From: DATCJU01 sp036562635
GTDB lineage: Bacteria; Actinomycetota; Actinomycetes; Mycobacteriales; Pseudonocardiaceae
Assembly: GCA_036562635.1 (NCBI GenBank)
Contig: DATCJU010000081.1
Coordinates: forward strand, 32,706 to 96,705
Direction of reading: 5' to 3'
Length of the DNA: 64,000 bases
Below the pieces are notes generated by a model. The model saw only the letters and a list, made by a program, of their open reading frames with translations, searched no databases and had not been told where the DNA came from. Both the position numbers and the translations under genes were made by a program. Each line of letters opens with the position of its first letter. Position 1 is the stretch's first letter. Shown piece after piece: positions 50,684 to 59,271 of the stretch.

Positions 50684-51205
50684 TCAGTCGAGCTCCACGA
50701 CGTAGTGGTCCGGGTCGTAGAGGTCACGCAGCGGCCAGAACTGGAGCAGGTACCGCACCACCCCGGTGGGCCGCTCCTCCCCGCTGCTCGGGTCCCACTC
50801 CCGCCGCAGCCGGGCCGCCTCCGCCGTGCCGGTGCGGTGCACCCGCAGACCGTAGGCGTGGTGCGGCGGACCGATCGGGAACTCGTTCCACCCGGGTCCG
50901 GTCAGCGTGCCCAGTCCGACCTCGCCGTGACGCGAGGTGAACGCCACGGAGCGGACCTCCTCCCACTCCCCCGGTGCCGGCGGCGGCTCACCGTCCCAGG
51001 CCTGCAGCCGCACCCGCGGGTGGAGGTCGTCGTCGGAGCAGGGGATCATCATCGCGCCGTGGTGGATCTCCCACCCGGTCAGCGCCTCGCGGTCGTCCTG
51101 GTCCATCCCCTCCTCCAGCAGAGGGTCGCCCCCGTAATCCGCCAGGACGAAGCACCCGTACTCCGGGGTGATCCGCTCCTCGCATTCCCGTAGCAGCCGC
51201 GCCAT
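50684..51205 (-). CDS. Unknown soluble protein of 173 residues
   Basis: The protein begins MARLLRECEERITPEYGCF and has no signal or membrane segment. Acidic loops (EEGMDQDDREAL, PCSDDDLHP), several tryptophans and the segment GPGWNEFPIGPPHHAYGLRVH suggest a compact alpha/beta fold. The ATG at 51205 follows GGAGG by about six bases. It converges with the 61-residue protein gene and is divergent from the S9 peptidase gene by about 160 bases. I do not recognise the family. Confidence 0.7.
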   Translation of the reverse strand: MARLLRECEERITPEYGCFVLADYGGDPLLEEGMDQDDREALTGWEIHHGAMMIPCSDDDLHPRVRLQAWDGEPPPAPGEWEEVRSVAFTSRHGEVGLGTLTGPGWNEFPIGPPHHAYGLRVHRTGTAEAARLRREWDPSSGEERPTGVVRYLLQFWPLRDLYDPDHYVVELD

Positions 51206-51367
51206 CCTGCTCCCTCCGGTCCCCGTCCCCCTGGTGGAGCAGGAGTATGGAGATCGTCACCGACAACTCCGTCCGGTGAGACCGGCGCCGGCGACCCGAC
51301 CACCGACACGCGCGCCACCGGTCGTGGTCGAGAGGGACGAAGCCGAAGAATCAGGCAGTATCGAGGG

Positions 51368-53209
51368 GTGACGAACCACCCGAGCGCCGAAGTTCCCGAG
51401 CGGTTGTTCGAGGACGCGGCGGCGGAGGCCCGCTGGCGGGCCCGTTTCACCGCGCCGCGCACCTCGCTGCCCGACTGGGCACGGGACGCACCCGACCGCA
51501 ACCTCTACATCTCCAACGCCAGCGGGGTGTGGGAGATCTACGCCTGGGACCGCTCCACCGGTGAGCACCGACAGGTCACCGACCGCCCCAACGGCACCTT
51601 CCACGGGACGGTGAGCCCGGACGGTCAGTCCATCTGGTGGTTCGCCGACACCGACGGCGACGAGTTCGGCAGCTGGGTCGTCGAGCCGTTCACCGGTGGT
51701 GCCGAGCCACAGCCCGCCGTGCCGGGCACCCACCCCGGCTACCCGGCCGGACTGCACCTGGGCCGGGAGGTGGTCGTGCTGGGCATGTCCACCGACGACG
51801 GGACCACCATCTGGACCCACCGCCCCGGCCAGGACGCCCAGGTCCTCTACCAGCACAAGCAGGACGCCGGGGTGGCCGCGCTGTCCCGGGACGAGCGACT
51901 GGCGGCCATCTCCCACTCCGAGCACGGCGACAGCCGCCACCCGGCGCTGCGGATCCTGCGGGTCACCTCGGACGGGTACGGGACCGTGGTGGCCGAGAAG
52001 TGGGACGGCCCGGGCAAGGGCCTGGACGCGCTGGCGTTCGCCCCCGTGCCCGGTGACCCCCGGCTGCTGGTGCTGCACGAGCGGCGTGGCCGGGAGGAAC
52101 TGCTGATCTGGGACGTCGAGGCGGACACCGAGACCGAGATCGAACTGGACCTGCCCGGTGAGGTGGTCGCCGACTGGTACCCGGACGGCAGCGCGCTGCT
52201 GGTGGTGCACACCCACCGGGCCCGCAGCACCCTGCACCGCTACGACCTGACCACCGGCGAGCTGGTCGACCTGGAGGTGCCGCCCGGCACCATCGGTTCG
52301 GCCGGTGTCCGCCCGGACGGGGTGATCGAGTACAGCTGGTCCTCGTCCGCGCAGGCCGGGGTGGTGCGTGCCCGACACCCCGACGGCACGGACCAGGTGC
52401 TGCTGGAGCCCCCGGGTGAGCGGGCGCCCGGCTCCCAGCCGTTGACCGACGCCTTCGTCCCCGGCCCGGGCGGCCAGGTGCACGCGCTGGTGGCGCGCCC
52501 GGAGAACGCGGGGGACGGGCCGCTGCCCACGGTGTTCCTGTTGCACGGCGGCCCGCACGCGGCGGACGAGGACCGGTTCTCCGCCTACCGGGCGGTGTGG
52601 TTGGACGCCGGATTCGCCGTGGTGCACGTGAACTACCGGGGCTCCACCGGCTACGGCTCGGCCTGGCGGGACGCCATCGAGGGCCGACCCGGCCTGACCG
52701 AGCTGGAGGACGTCGCCGCGGTGCACGACTGGGCGGTGCGCAGCGGACTGGCCGACCCGAACCGGTGCGTGGTGGCCGGTGCCTCCTGGGGCGGGTACCT
52801 GACCCTGCTCGCGCTGGGCACGCAACCGGAGCGCTGGGCCGCCGGGGTGGCTGGGGTTCCGGTCGCCGACTACGTGGCCGCGTACGCCGACGAGATGGAG
52901 CCGCTACGGGCCTACGACCGAGCGCTGTTCGGCGGCTCCCCCGAGGAGCTGCCCGAGCTGTACCGGGAGTGCTCGCCGATCACCTACGTGGACGCGGTGC
53001 GCGCCCCGGTGCTGGTGCTGGCGGGGGAGAACGACCCGCGCTGCCCCATCCGGCAGATCGAGAACTACCTGGAACGGCTGGCCCAGCGCGGCGCCGAGTA
53101 CCAGGTGTACCGGTACGACGCGGGCCACGGCTCCCTGGTGGTGGCCGAGACCATCCGGCAGACCGCGGCCGAGGTGGCGTTCGCCCGCCGCGCGCTGAAG
53201 ATGGCCTGA
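51368..53209 (+). CDS. S9 family prolyl oligopeptidase-type peptidase
   Basis: GTG 51368 stands six bases after CAGTAT. The 613-residue protein has an N-terminal beta-propeller (about 45-370, with recurring D-G-x-S/T-I-W-type blades such as VSPDGQSIWWF) and an alpha/beta-hydrolase domain. The catalytic serine is in GASWGGYL near residue 474, the Asp in GENDPRCP near 556, and the His in DAGHGS near 586. It lacks a signal peptide, so it works in the cytosol on short peptides, most likely as an acylaminoacyl or oligopeptidase. Neighbours give no further clue. Confidence 0.93.
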   Translation: MTNHPSAEVPERLFEDAAAEARWRARFTAPRTSLPDWARDAPDRNLYISNASGVWEIYAWDRSTGEHRQVTDRPNGTFHGTVSPDGQSIWWFADTDGDEFGSWVVEPFTGGAEPQPAVPGTHPGYPAGLHLGREVVVLGMSTDDGTTIWTHRPGQDAQVLYQHKQDAGVAALSRDERLAAISHSEHGDSRHPALRILRVTSDGYGTVVAEKWDGPGKGLDALAFAPVPGDPRLLVLHERRGREELLIWDVEADTETEIELDLPGEVVADWYPDGSALLVVHTHRARSTLHRYDLTTGELVDLEVPPGTIGSAGVRPDGVIEYSWSSSAQAGVVRARHPDGTDQVLLEPPGERAPGSQPLTDAFVPGPGGQVHALVARPENAGDGPLPTVFLLHGGPHAADEDRFSAYRAVWLDAGFAVVHVNYRGSTGYGSAWRDAIEGRPGLTELEDVAAVHDWAVRSGLADPNRCVVAGASWGGYLTLLALGTQPERWAAGVAGVPVADYVAAYADEMEPLRAYDRALFGGSPEELPELYRECSPITYVDAVRAPVLVLAGENDPRCPIRQIENYLERLAQRGAEYQVYRYDAGHGSLVVAETIRQTAAEVAFARRALKMA

Positions 53210-53235
53210 TCCGGCGGGTACGTTCCCGGACGGCG

Positions 53236-53273
53236 CAGGGCCCCGGGTCGCCGCTCGGCGACCCGGGGCCCTG
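53236..53273. terminator. Terminator between the S9 peptidase and dps genes
   Basis: A perfect 18-bp inverted repeat (53236-53253 with 53256-53273) lies between converging genes. Confidence 0.88.
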
Positions 53274-53358
53274 TCACGTCGTCGTGTCGAACGCGTCGAT
53301 CCCGAAGGCGATACCCGTCCGATGTCCGCTCAGGTACTCCCGGCCGGTGGTCGTGCGG

Positions 53359-53847
53359 TCACTCGTTCTCGGCGAGCTGGGCCTGCCACATCCAGCGGGC
53401 CTCCTCCAGCTTGGCCGTGACCTCCAGGAACAGGTCCTGGGTGACCAGGTCGGTCTTGTCGGTCTCGTCGATCCGGCCACGCATGCGCAGGGCCACGACG
53501 TCCAGGGTCTCGACGATCGCCTGGATCACGTCCCGGTCCCGCTGCCAGCCCTGAGCGAACTCCGGCAGCGCCGACCCGGCCGCCACCGTGCGCACTCGCC
53601 CGTCCGGCGGGACCCCGATGGCGGCAGCCCGTTCGGCGACCCGGTCGGTGTAGGTGCGGGCGAGGCTCACCAGCTCGTCGAGCTGCCGGTGGACGGAGCG
53701 GAAGTTACGACCCACCACGTTCCAGTGGGCCTGCTTGGCCACCAGCGACAGGTCGATCAGGTCGACGAGGGCGGACTGGAGCGCCGCTCCCGTGACCTCC
53801 CGTTCCCCCTGGCCGAGCGTGCTGGTGATCGGAGTGGTGGACGACAT
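53359..53847 (-). CDS. dps: Dps-family DNA-binding ferritin-like protein
   Basis: ATG 53847 after GGAGG gives 162 residues. The Dps ferroxidase site spans subunits; its ligands are visible in QAHWNVVGRNFRSVHRQLDEL near residues 38-58 (His, Asp), followed by DRVAERAAAIG. The C-terminal helix ARWMWQAQLAE closes the bundle. The protein forms dodecamers that store iron and protect DNA from peroxide. An N-terminal TTPITSTLGQGERE tail may contact DNA weakly. It lies near a catalase and a flavin reductase gene. Confidence 0.92.
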   Translation of the reverse strand: MSSTTPITSTLGQGEREVTGAALQSALVDLIDLSLVAKQAHWNVVGRNFRSVHRQLDELVSLARTYTDRVAERAAAIGVPPDGRVRTVAAGSALPEFAQGWQRDRDVIQAIVETLDVVALRMRGRIDETDKTDLVTQDLFLEVTAKLEEARWMWQAQLAENE

Positions 53848-53964
53848 GGTGACGCGCCTCCTCGTACCTGGGGCTACCACTTCTTGCGGTACCCGCCCCC
53901 TGGACGAGGCATGCATCGAGTGGCCGGGGTCACCGGGCCGTTCACCGTGGTGGGTCCGGGCCGG

Positions 53965-54540
53965 TCAGCCGGTGCCGCCGACACCGCGCCGGGCCAGTGC
54001 GAACTCCACGACCTGACGGCCGATGGTGCGCAGGTTCTCCTCGACCCGGGCGTCCGAGCAGATCCCGGCGTCGTCGACGAGCACCTGGCTGGAGTTCAGG
54101 GAGACGCCCAGTGGAGTGGGCCACCCACGCAGGGCGTGCACGATCGAACGGAGCGCGGTGAGCGTGGTGACCGCGGCCTGCCAGCCGTGGGCCGTGGCCA
54201 CACATCCCACGGCCCGACCGTCCAGGTAGGGCCGCACATCCGAGCGCAGGTCTTCCACGTAGTCCAGCGCGTTCTTCACCAGCCCGGACACGGTGCCGTG
54301 GTAACCGGGCGAGACCAGGACCACCCCGTCGGCACTGCGCAGGGTCTCCACCAGGTACTTGGCTCCCTCGGTGCGCTCGGTCACCGTCGGGTCGTAGAAC
54401 GGCAGCACCAGATCGGTACCGGTGATCGCGACGGTGCGCGCGCCGGCCTCCTGCGCCCCGGCCAACGCGACACGCAGGACCCGTTCCGACTGGGAATCCG
54501 GCCGGATCGACCCTCCGATGCCCACGACGGTGATGGTCAT
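53965..54540 (-). CDS. NADPH-dependent FMN reductase family protein
   Basis: The 191-residue flavodoxin-like protein starts at ATG 54540 and shows GIGGSIRPDSQSERVL near residues 7-22 (flavin phosphate loop), LVLPFYDP near 50 and the SPGYHGTVSGLVKNALDY segment near 82-100, all typical of NADPH-dependent FMN or azo-type reductases. It should supply reduced flavin or reduce quinone-like compounds. Gene order places it beside dps, suggesting a part in redox defence, though they are separated by 117 bases. Confidence 0.9.
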   Translation of the reverse strand: MTITVVGIGGSIRPDSQSERVLRVALAGAQEAGARTVAITGTDLVLPFYDPTVTERTEGAKYLVETLRSADGVVLVSPGYHGTVSGLVKNALDYVEDLRSDVRPYLDGRAVGCVATAHGWQAAVTTLTALRSIVHALRGWPTPLGVSLNSSQVLVDDAGICSDARVEENLRTIGRQVVEFALARRGVGGTG

Positions 54541-54639
54541 GCCCTCGATCCTCTCATCGCCGTTCACCCGATGGACGGGTGCTCACGGGCCCCTGGGTCG
54601 TGGCTGCCGGCAGGCGCCCGTCCGCGGCATGCTGACCAG

Positions 54640-55038
54640 GTGCGCGGAACCCTGTTGTTCGACGGCAGGTGCGGTTTCTGCACCCGCAGCGTCGGCTGGT
54701 TGGCCCGCCTGGACCGGCACCACCGGGTGACGGCGATCCCCAACCAGTCGCCCGGGGCGGCCGAGCGGTACCGGTTGACGCCCGCCCGGCTGGCGGAGTC
54801 GGTGTGGTGGATCGGACTCGACGGGGTGCCGCGGTCGGGAGCGGAGGCGGTGAACCACGCGCTCGCCGCGGCGCTGGGCACCCGGCTCCCGGTGCTGCTG
54901 TACCTGCGGGTACCCGGGATGCGTCGGCTGCAGGAGGCCGTCTACCGCTGGGTGGCGGCCAACCGGCACCGGCTCCCCGGCACCACGCCGTGGTGCACCC
55001 GGCACCCCGCGGACTGTGCGGCCCCGAGCGCCGGCTGA
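54640..55038 (+). CDS. DCC-family thiol-disulfide oxidoreductase-like protein (DUF393)
   Basis: GTG 54640 is six bases after CATGCT. The 132-residue protein begins with LLFDGRCGFCTRSVGW, where the D-x-x-C-x-x-C motif defines the DCC family. The segment PNQSPGAAERYRLT and a helix-rich C-terminus with PWCTRHPADC follow; four further cysteines near the end include a C-x7-C pair. The family is predicted to have thioredoxin-like chemistry, but substrates are unknown. It is divergent from the flavin reductase. Confidence 0.88.
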   Translation: MRGTLLFDGRCGFCTRSVGWLARLDRHHRVTAIPNQSPGAAERYRLTPARLAESVWWIGLDGVPRSGAEAVNHALAAALGTRLPVLLYLRVPGMRRLQEAVYRWVAANRHRLPGTTPWCTRHPADCAAPSAG

Positions 55039-55236
55039 GCAGATCGCATCCGGTTCCCGGCACGGGGCAGACGCTACGACCTCCAGTGGACTCGAGGTCA
55101 ATCGCGCGAACCCGCCTCGTGGAAGGAACGCCGGACACACCGCCGAGACGACGGTGGCGGGCCGCCCGCACCGGTGTCGGAGCGGACGACCCGCCACAGG
55201 AGGCAGAGGCGTCGCCGGAGATCCCGGGGAACCGGC

Positions 55237-56682
55237 TCAGGAGGCGAAGGCCTCGGCGATCCGGTCGCCGGTCTCCTTGTCGATGTTGCGCCAGTACTCG
55301 AAGGCACGCTCCAGGACCGGCCGCGACACCCCGTTGGACAGGTGGTCGATCACGTTCTTCACCAGCCGGTCACGCTGGGCGTCGTCCATCACGTCGCGGA
55401 CCAACGCCCGCGCCTGCACGTAGTCGTCGTCCTCGGTGTGCTTCTCGTACGCGGCGTGCACCATCTCCCCCGCGACGTGCCAGCCGGCCACGTCGCCGTA
55501 GCGCTCCGTGTCGGCCTTCGGGCCGTCGTAGGAGTTCGGCGCGTACACCGGGTCGCCCGGGTTGTGGTAGCGCATCGGGCCGTCCTTGCTGTAGCTGTTG
55601 ACCGGCGACAGCGGCTGGTTCACCGGGAGCTGCGCGTAGTTCGGGCCGATGCGGTAGCGCTGGGTGTCCGGGTAGGAGAAGATCCGGCCGAGCAGCATCT
55701 TGTCCGGCGACGGACCGATGCCCGGGACCATGTTGGTGGGCGCGAACGCCGCCTGCTCGATCTCGGTGAAGTGGTTGGACGGGTTCTGGTTCAGCACCAG
55801 CCGACCGACCTTGATCAGCGGGTAGTCGCCGTGCGGCCACACCTTGGTCAGGTCGAACGGGTTGAACCGGTAGTCCGCGGCGTCCTCGAACGGCATGACC
55901 TGCACGTAGAGCGTCCAACTCGGGTGCTCGCCCCGCGCGATGGCGTTCCACAGGTCGGCGCGGTGGTAGTCGGCGTCCTCACCGGCGATGCGGGCGGCCT
56001 CCTCCGAGGTGAGGCACTCGATGCCCTGGTCGGTCTTGAAGTGGTACTTGATCCAGAACTTCTCGCCGCCGGCGTTGACCCACATGAAGGTGTGCGAGCC
56101 GTAGCCGTTCATGTGGCGCCAGGTCTTCGGGATGCCGCGGTCGCCCATCAGCCAGGTGACCTGGTGCGCGGACTCCGGCGACAGGGTCCAGAAGTCCCAC
56201 TGCATGTTGTGGTCGCGCAGACCGTTGTCGGCGCGGCGCTTCTGCGAACGGATGAAGTCCTGGAACTTCATCGGGTCGCGGATGAAGAAGATCGGGGTGT
56301 TGTTGCCGACCAGGTCGTAGTTGCCCTCGCTGGTGTAGAACTTGATCGCGAAACCACGCGGGTCGCGCCAGGTGTCCGGGGAACCGAGCTCACCCGCCAC
56401 GGTGGAGAAGCGGACCAGCACCTTGGTCCGGGTGCCGGGCTGGAAGACGGCGGCCTTGGTGAACTGGCTGACGTCCTCGGTGACCTCGAAGAAACCGAAG
56501 GCGCCGCTGCCCTTGGCGTGCACCACCCGCTCGGGCACACGCTCCCGGTTGAACTGCGCCATCTTCTCGATCAGGTAGTGGTCGTGCAGCAGGATCGGTC
56601 CGTTCGGGCCGACCGTGAGCGAGTGCTCGTCGCTGGCGACCGGAATGCCCGCGTTCGTGGTGGTGTGGCGTGGCTGGGTCAC
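55237..56682 (-). CDS. katA: Monofunctional haem catalase
   Basis: The 481-residue enzyme starts at GTG 56682 after GGAGGAGGG. The distal His lies in RVVHAKGSGAFG near residue 55, Asn in the HNMQWDFW region, and the haem-ligating Tyr in RIFSYPDTQRYRIGPNY near 340. This is a small-subunit clade catalase without the C-terminal flavodoxin domain. It destroys hydrogen peroxide in the cytosol. The fur-type gene lies 39 bases upstream on the same strand, so both form an operon repressed by that regulator. Confidence 0.96.
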   Translation of the reverse strand: MTQPRHTTTNAGIPVASDEHSLTVGPNGPILLHDHYLIEKMAQFNRERVPERVVHAKGSGAFGFFEVTEDVSQFTKAAVFQPGTRTKVLVRFSTVAGELGSPDTWRDPRGFAIKFYTSEGNYDLVGNNTPIFFIRDPMKFQDFIRSQKRRADNGLRDHNMQWDFWTLSPESAHQVTWLMGDRGIPKTWRHMNGYGSHTFMWVNAGGEKFWIKYHFKTDQGIECLTSEEAARIAGEDADYHRADLWNAIARGEHPSWTLYVQVMPFEDAADYRFNPFDLTKVWPHGDYPLIKVGRLVLNQNPSNHFTEIEQAAFAPTNMVPGIGPSPDKMLLGRIFSYPDTQRYRIGPNYAQLPVNQPLSPVNSYSKDGPMRYHNPGDPVYAPNSYDGPKADTERYGDVAGWHVAGEMVHAAYEKHTEDDDYVQARALVRDVMDDAQRDRLVKNVIDHLSNGVSRPVLERAFEYWRNIDKETGDRIAEAFAS

Positions 56683-56721
56683 GCTTACCTTCCCTCCTCC
56701 ACAGGTTGCGCAGCCGGAGGG

Positions 56722-57171
56722 CTATCCCGCCGGCCGACAGTCGGGACACAACCCCCAGAACACGACCTCGGTCTCGTCCACCTCGAACCCGATGCTGTCC
56801 GACGGGGTCAGACAGGGACGGGTCCCGACCATGCAGTCGATGTCCTCGGTCCGCCCGCAGGCCCGGCACACCAGGTGGTGGTGGTTGTCACCGATCCGGG
56901 CCTCGTACCGAGCGGGGTGGCCGGCCAGTTCGATCCGGCGCAGCAGCCCGGCGCGGGCGCACGCGTGCAGCACGTCGTAGACGGCCTGCGTGGAGACCGA
57001 TCCGAGCCGCTCCCGCACCGCCGCGGCAACCTCCTCGGCCGTGACGTGCGGATGGGTGTCCACCCACTCCAGGACGGCGACCCGAGGCGCGGTCACGCGG
57101 AGCCCGGCGGCCCGCAGTCGCTGTCGCGGGTCGCCGATGGCGTCCGTGCGTGCCGAGTCCGTGGGGGTCAT
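56722..57171 (-). CDS. furA: Fur-family peroxide regulator (FurA/CatR type)
   Basis: The 149-residue protein (ATG 57171; GTG 57177 is possible) has the DNA-binding helix LRVTAPRVAVLEWVDTHP and VSTQAVYDVLHACARAGLLRR, then a metal site with NHHHLVCRACGRTEDIDC and the C-terminal CPDC. The two CxxC pairs bind structural zinc. It acts as a metal- and peroxide-sensitive repressor of the downstream catalase and of itself. A conserved-looking FurA box lies 20-40 bases upstream. Confidence 0.93.
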   Translation of the reverse strand: MTPTDSARTDAIGDPRQRLRAAGLRVTAPRVAVLEWVDTHPHVTAEEVAAAVRERLGSVSTQAVYDVLHACARAGLLRRIELAGHPARYEARIGDNHHHLVCRACGRTEDIDCMVGTRPCLTPSDSIGFEVDETEVVFWGLCPDCRPAG

Positions 57172-57190
57172 GACCACACCACCTCACCAC

Positions 57191-57210
57191 ATTTTCTGGA
57201 ACCAGTCAAT
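57191..57210 (-). promoter_or_regulatory. FurA-type operator/promoter
   Basis: On the minus strand the site reads ATTGACTGGTTCCAGAAAAT, close to the TTGACT-N-TTCCAGAAAA box I recall upstream of mycobacterial furA-katG. TTGACT may also serve as a -35 element. Confidence 0.6.
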
Positions 57211-57332
57211 AAAGCGAACGTGTCATAAGTCGAATGGGTTAGCCCCATCCCCGACCGTCACGAAGCGTAACTGCCCCGGACGGGTGGAAAACCGTTTGCC
57301 CCGGCGCCGAGGAGCGCCCACACACTGGCCCC

Positions 57333-58556
57333 GTGCAGCTCGCCTCCTACCGCCAGGTCCTCGCGCTGCCCGGCGTCCGTTCCCTCCTGCTGGTCGCCAT
57401 GCTGGCCCGGCTCCCGGCCAGCGCCATGGCGCTGAGCCTCACCCTCCACGTGGTGCTGTCCCTGGACCTCGGCTACGGCGCCGCCGGTGTCGTCACGGCC
57501 ACCCTGACCATCGGCCAGGCCCTCGGCGGCCCCCTGGCCGGCTGGGCCACGGACCGCTACGGACTACGCATCGTGACCAGCGTCACCACGGTGGTGAGCG
57601 TGCTGTTCTTCCTCACCGCCCCCGGGCTGCCCTACCCGGCGCTGCTCGCGGGCGGATTCGTCGCCGGCCTGTTCTCCATCCCGGTGTACGGCGCCACCCG
57701 CCAGTCCCTGGCCGCCCTGGTGCCCGAGGAGCTGCGCCGGAGCGCCTACTCCCTGGACTCCATGTCCGTGGAGCTGACCTTCGCCGTGGGGCCGGCCCTC
57801 GCGGTCGCCCTGGCCACCACGGTGTCCACCCGGGTCACCCTGTTCCTCATCGGCGGCACCCTGCTGGTGTCCGGCGTCGCGCTCCACCTGCTCAACCCGC
57901 CCATCCGGTCCGAGAAGGAGCAGACCGACGGGGAGGCGCCCCGCCGCTGGTGGCTCGCACCGAGGCTGCTCTCCGTGCTGCTCTTCACGTCCGGGGCCGC
58001 CGTCGTGCTGTCCGGTACCGACGTGTCGATCGTCGCCGCCCTGGAGCACCGGGGACAGGTGGCCTGGACCGGTGCGGTGATCGCCGCCTGGTGCGCCTGG
58101 TCGCTGCTCGGCGGGTTCGTCCACGGCGCCCTCCCCCGTGCGCTCCCGCTGGGCGGTCTGGTCACCCTGCTCGCGGTGTGCACCGTGCCGATCGGCCTGG
58201 CCGACACCTGGTGGGCGCTGTGCCTGGCACTCCTCCCCGCCGGTCTGCTGTGCGCCCCCACGCTCGCCGCCACCAGCGAGGCGGTCAGCCGACTGGTGCC
58301 GGCCTCGGTGCGCGGCACCGCCATGGGCCTGCAGGGAACCGCGCTGACCACGGGCCTCGCGCTCGGCGCCCCACTGGCCGGGTACGTCATCGACCGGAAC
58401 AGCTCGGCCGCGTGGGGATTCGCCACCGCGGGCGTCGCCGGCGGGCTGCTCGCCGCCCTCGGGCTCCTGGTATGGCTGTGGTCCCGGAAGGGAGGCCACC
58501 GAGCCTCCGTTCCGGGACCACAGCTCGTCACACCAGCCCCGGCCGCCGGCGAATGA
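57333..58556 (+). CDS. MFS transporter (paralogue of the one at 31002)
   Basis: GTG 57333 is six bases after CACACT, the same -10 word found at the paralogue. The 407-residue protein has twelve helices and the loop GPLAGWATDRYGLRI between helices 2 and 3. Similarity to the 31002 protein spans the full length (for example VERATDSFAV versus HVVLSLDLGY and the shared AATxxxR start). Its substrate is unknown; drug export is possible. A long hairpin overlaps the 3' end of the coding sequence. It is divergent from furA. Confidence 0.88.
   Translation: MQLASYRQVLALPGVRSLLLVAMLARLPASAMALSLTLHVVLSLDLGYGAAGVVTATLTIGQALGGPLAGWATDRYGLRIVTSVTTVVSVLFFLTAPGLPYPALLAGGFVAGLFSIPVYGATRQSLAALVPEELRRSAYSLDSMSVELTFAVGPALAVALATTVSTRVTLFLIGGTLLVSGVALHLLNPPIRSEKEQTDGEAPRRWWLAPRLLSVLLFTSGAAVVLSGTDVSIVAALEHRGQVAWTGAVIAAWCAWSLLGGFVHGALPRALPLGGLVTLLAVCTVPIGLADTWWALCLALLPAGLLCAPTLAATSEAVSRLVPASVRGTAMGLQGTALTTGLALGAPLAGYVIDRNSSAAWGFATAGVAGGLLAALGLLVWLWSRKGGHRASVPGPQLVTPAPAAGE
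58476..58523 (+). terminator. Long hairpin inside the end of the MFS gene
   Basis: A 20-bp stem with one mismatch (58476-58495 with 58504-58523) and an eight-base loop ends 33 bases before the stop codon. It may slow or end transcription. Confidence 0.45.
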
Positions 58557-58652
58557 CTGCTCGACCACCGGGGGGTTTCCGTGACGTCGGCGCCTCCTGG
58601 TGAAGGTCGCCGCACTCGATCCGTCCCACCGAGCGGGGTCGACCGTGCGCCC

Positions 58653-58949
58653 CTACATGTCCTGGTCCTGCAGGACATCCAGGTTGCGGAAGGTCGGTGG
58701 CTCCTCGCACAGACGGGACATCTGTTCGAAGACCGCGCCGGTCTCCGGTAGCCGGGAGTTGCGCATCGCCTCCTCGTAGGAGGGGAACTCGACGATCTCG
58801 ACGTACCGGTCGGACGCGTCCCGGTCGCGGGTCAGCGTCCCGTGGGTGGCGGTGCGCCTGCCCTCGGTCTGTTCGAGCCACCGGTCGAACAGCCGGGCCA
58901 TCTCCTCCGGCTGTCTGGTCCGGTACTCCATGAGCTGCACGAACGTCAT
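58653..58949 (-). CDS. Small dimeric alpha/beta-barrel-like protein
   Basis: ATG 58949 with GGAGG five bases upstream gives 98 residues. The strand-helix pattern (TFVQLMEYRT, EMARLFDRWLEQ, DRYVEIVEFPSYEEAMRNS, VFEQMSRLCEE) resembles antibiotic-biosynthesis-monooxygenase or stress-responsive barrel proteins, which dimerise. The PSYEEAMRNSRLPET segment is typical of that group. No catalytic residue can be named. It is alone on the minus strand; the upstream region has a weak TTGACC promoter element near 59090. Confidence 0.75.
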   Translation of the reverse strand: MTFVQLMEYRTRQPEEMARLFDRWLEQTEGRRTATHGTLTRDRDASDRYVEIVEFPSYEEAMRNSRLPETGAVFEQMSRLCEEPPTFRNLDVLQDQDM

Positions 58950-59271
58950 GCCGGCCTCCTGCCCCACGGGTGCTCCCGCACCTGCCGGCCCGCACGAGCT
59001 GACCCCTCGTGTTCGCGAGCATGGCCCGCACGGGTCTTCGCTGGTCGTGCTTCTTGGAGGACATCGTCCGTCCTGGGCCGGAACGGGTCAATGACACGCT
59101 GTGATCGTTGGAAGCTCTTCTCTCCCCCGAACAACGTAAGCAAGGGCACTCACCAGCAGAAATGTGAGCACGCAAGGTCAGCAGAGCGCCCGAAAATTCG
59201 CCGCAACGGGTGATGCAGCCCCCGACTACCTCGACCCGAACCGCGGGAGCAGGGCGGAGCCGGAGCCGCCG
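58950..59271. other. Intergenic region without a supported gene
   Basis: Apart from a TTGACC-type -35 candidate for the gene at 58949, nothing is recognised in this stretch. It lies behind the tetR stop and in front of the small barrel-protein gene, both on the minus strand. Confidence 0.5.
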
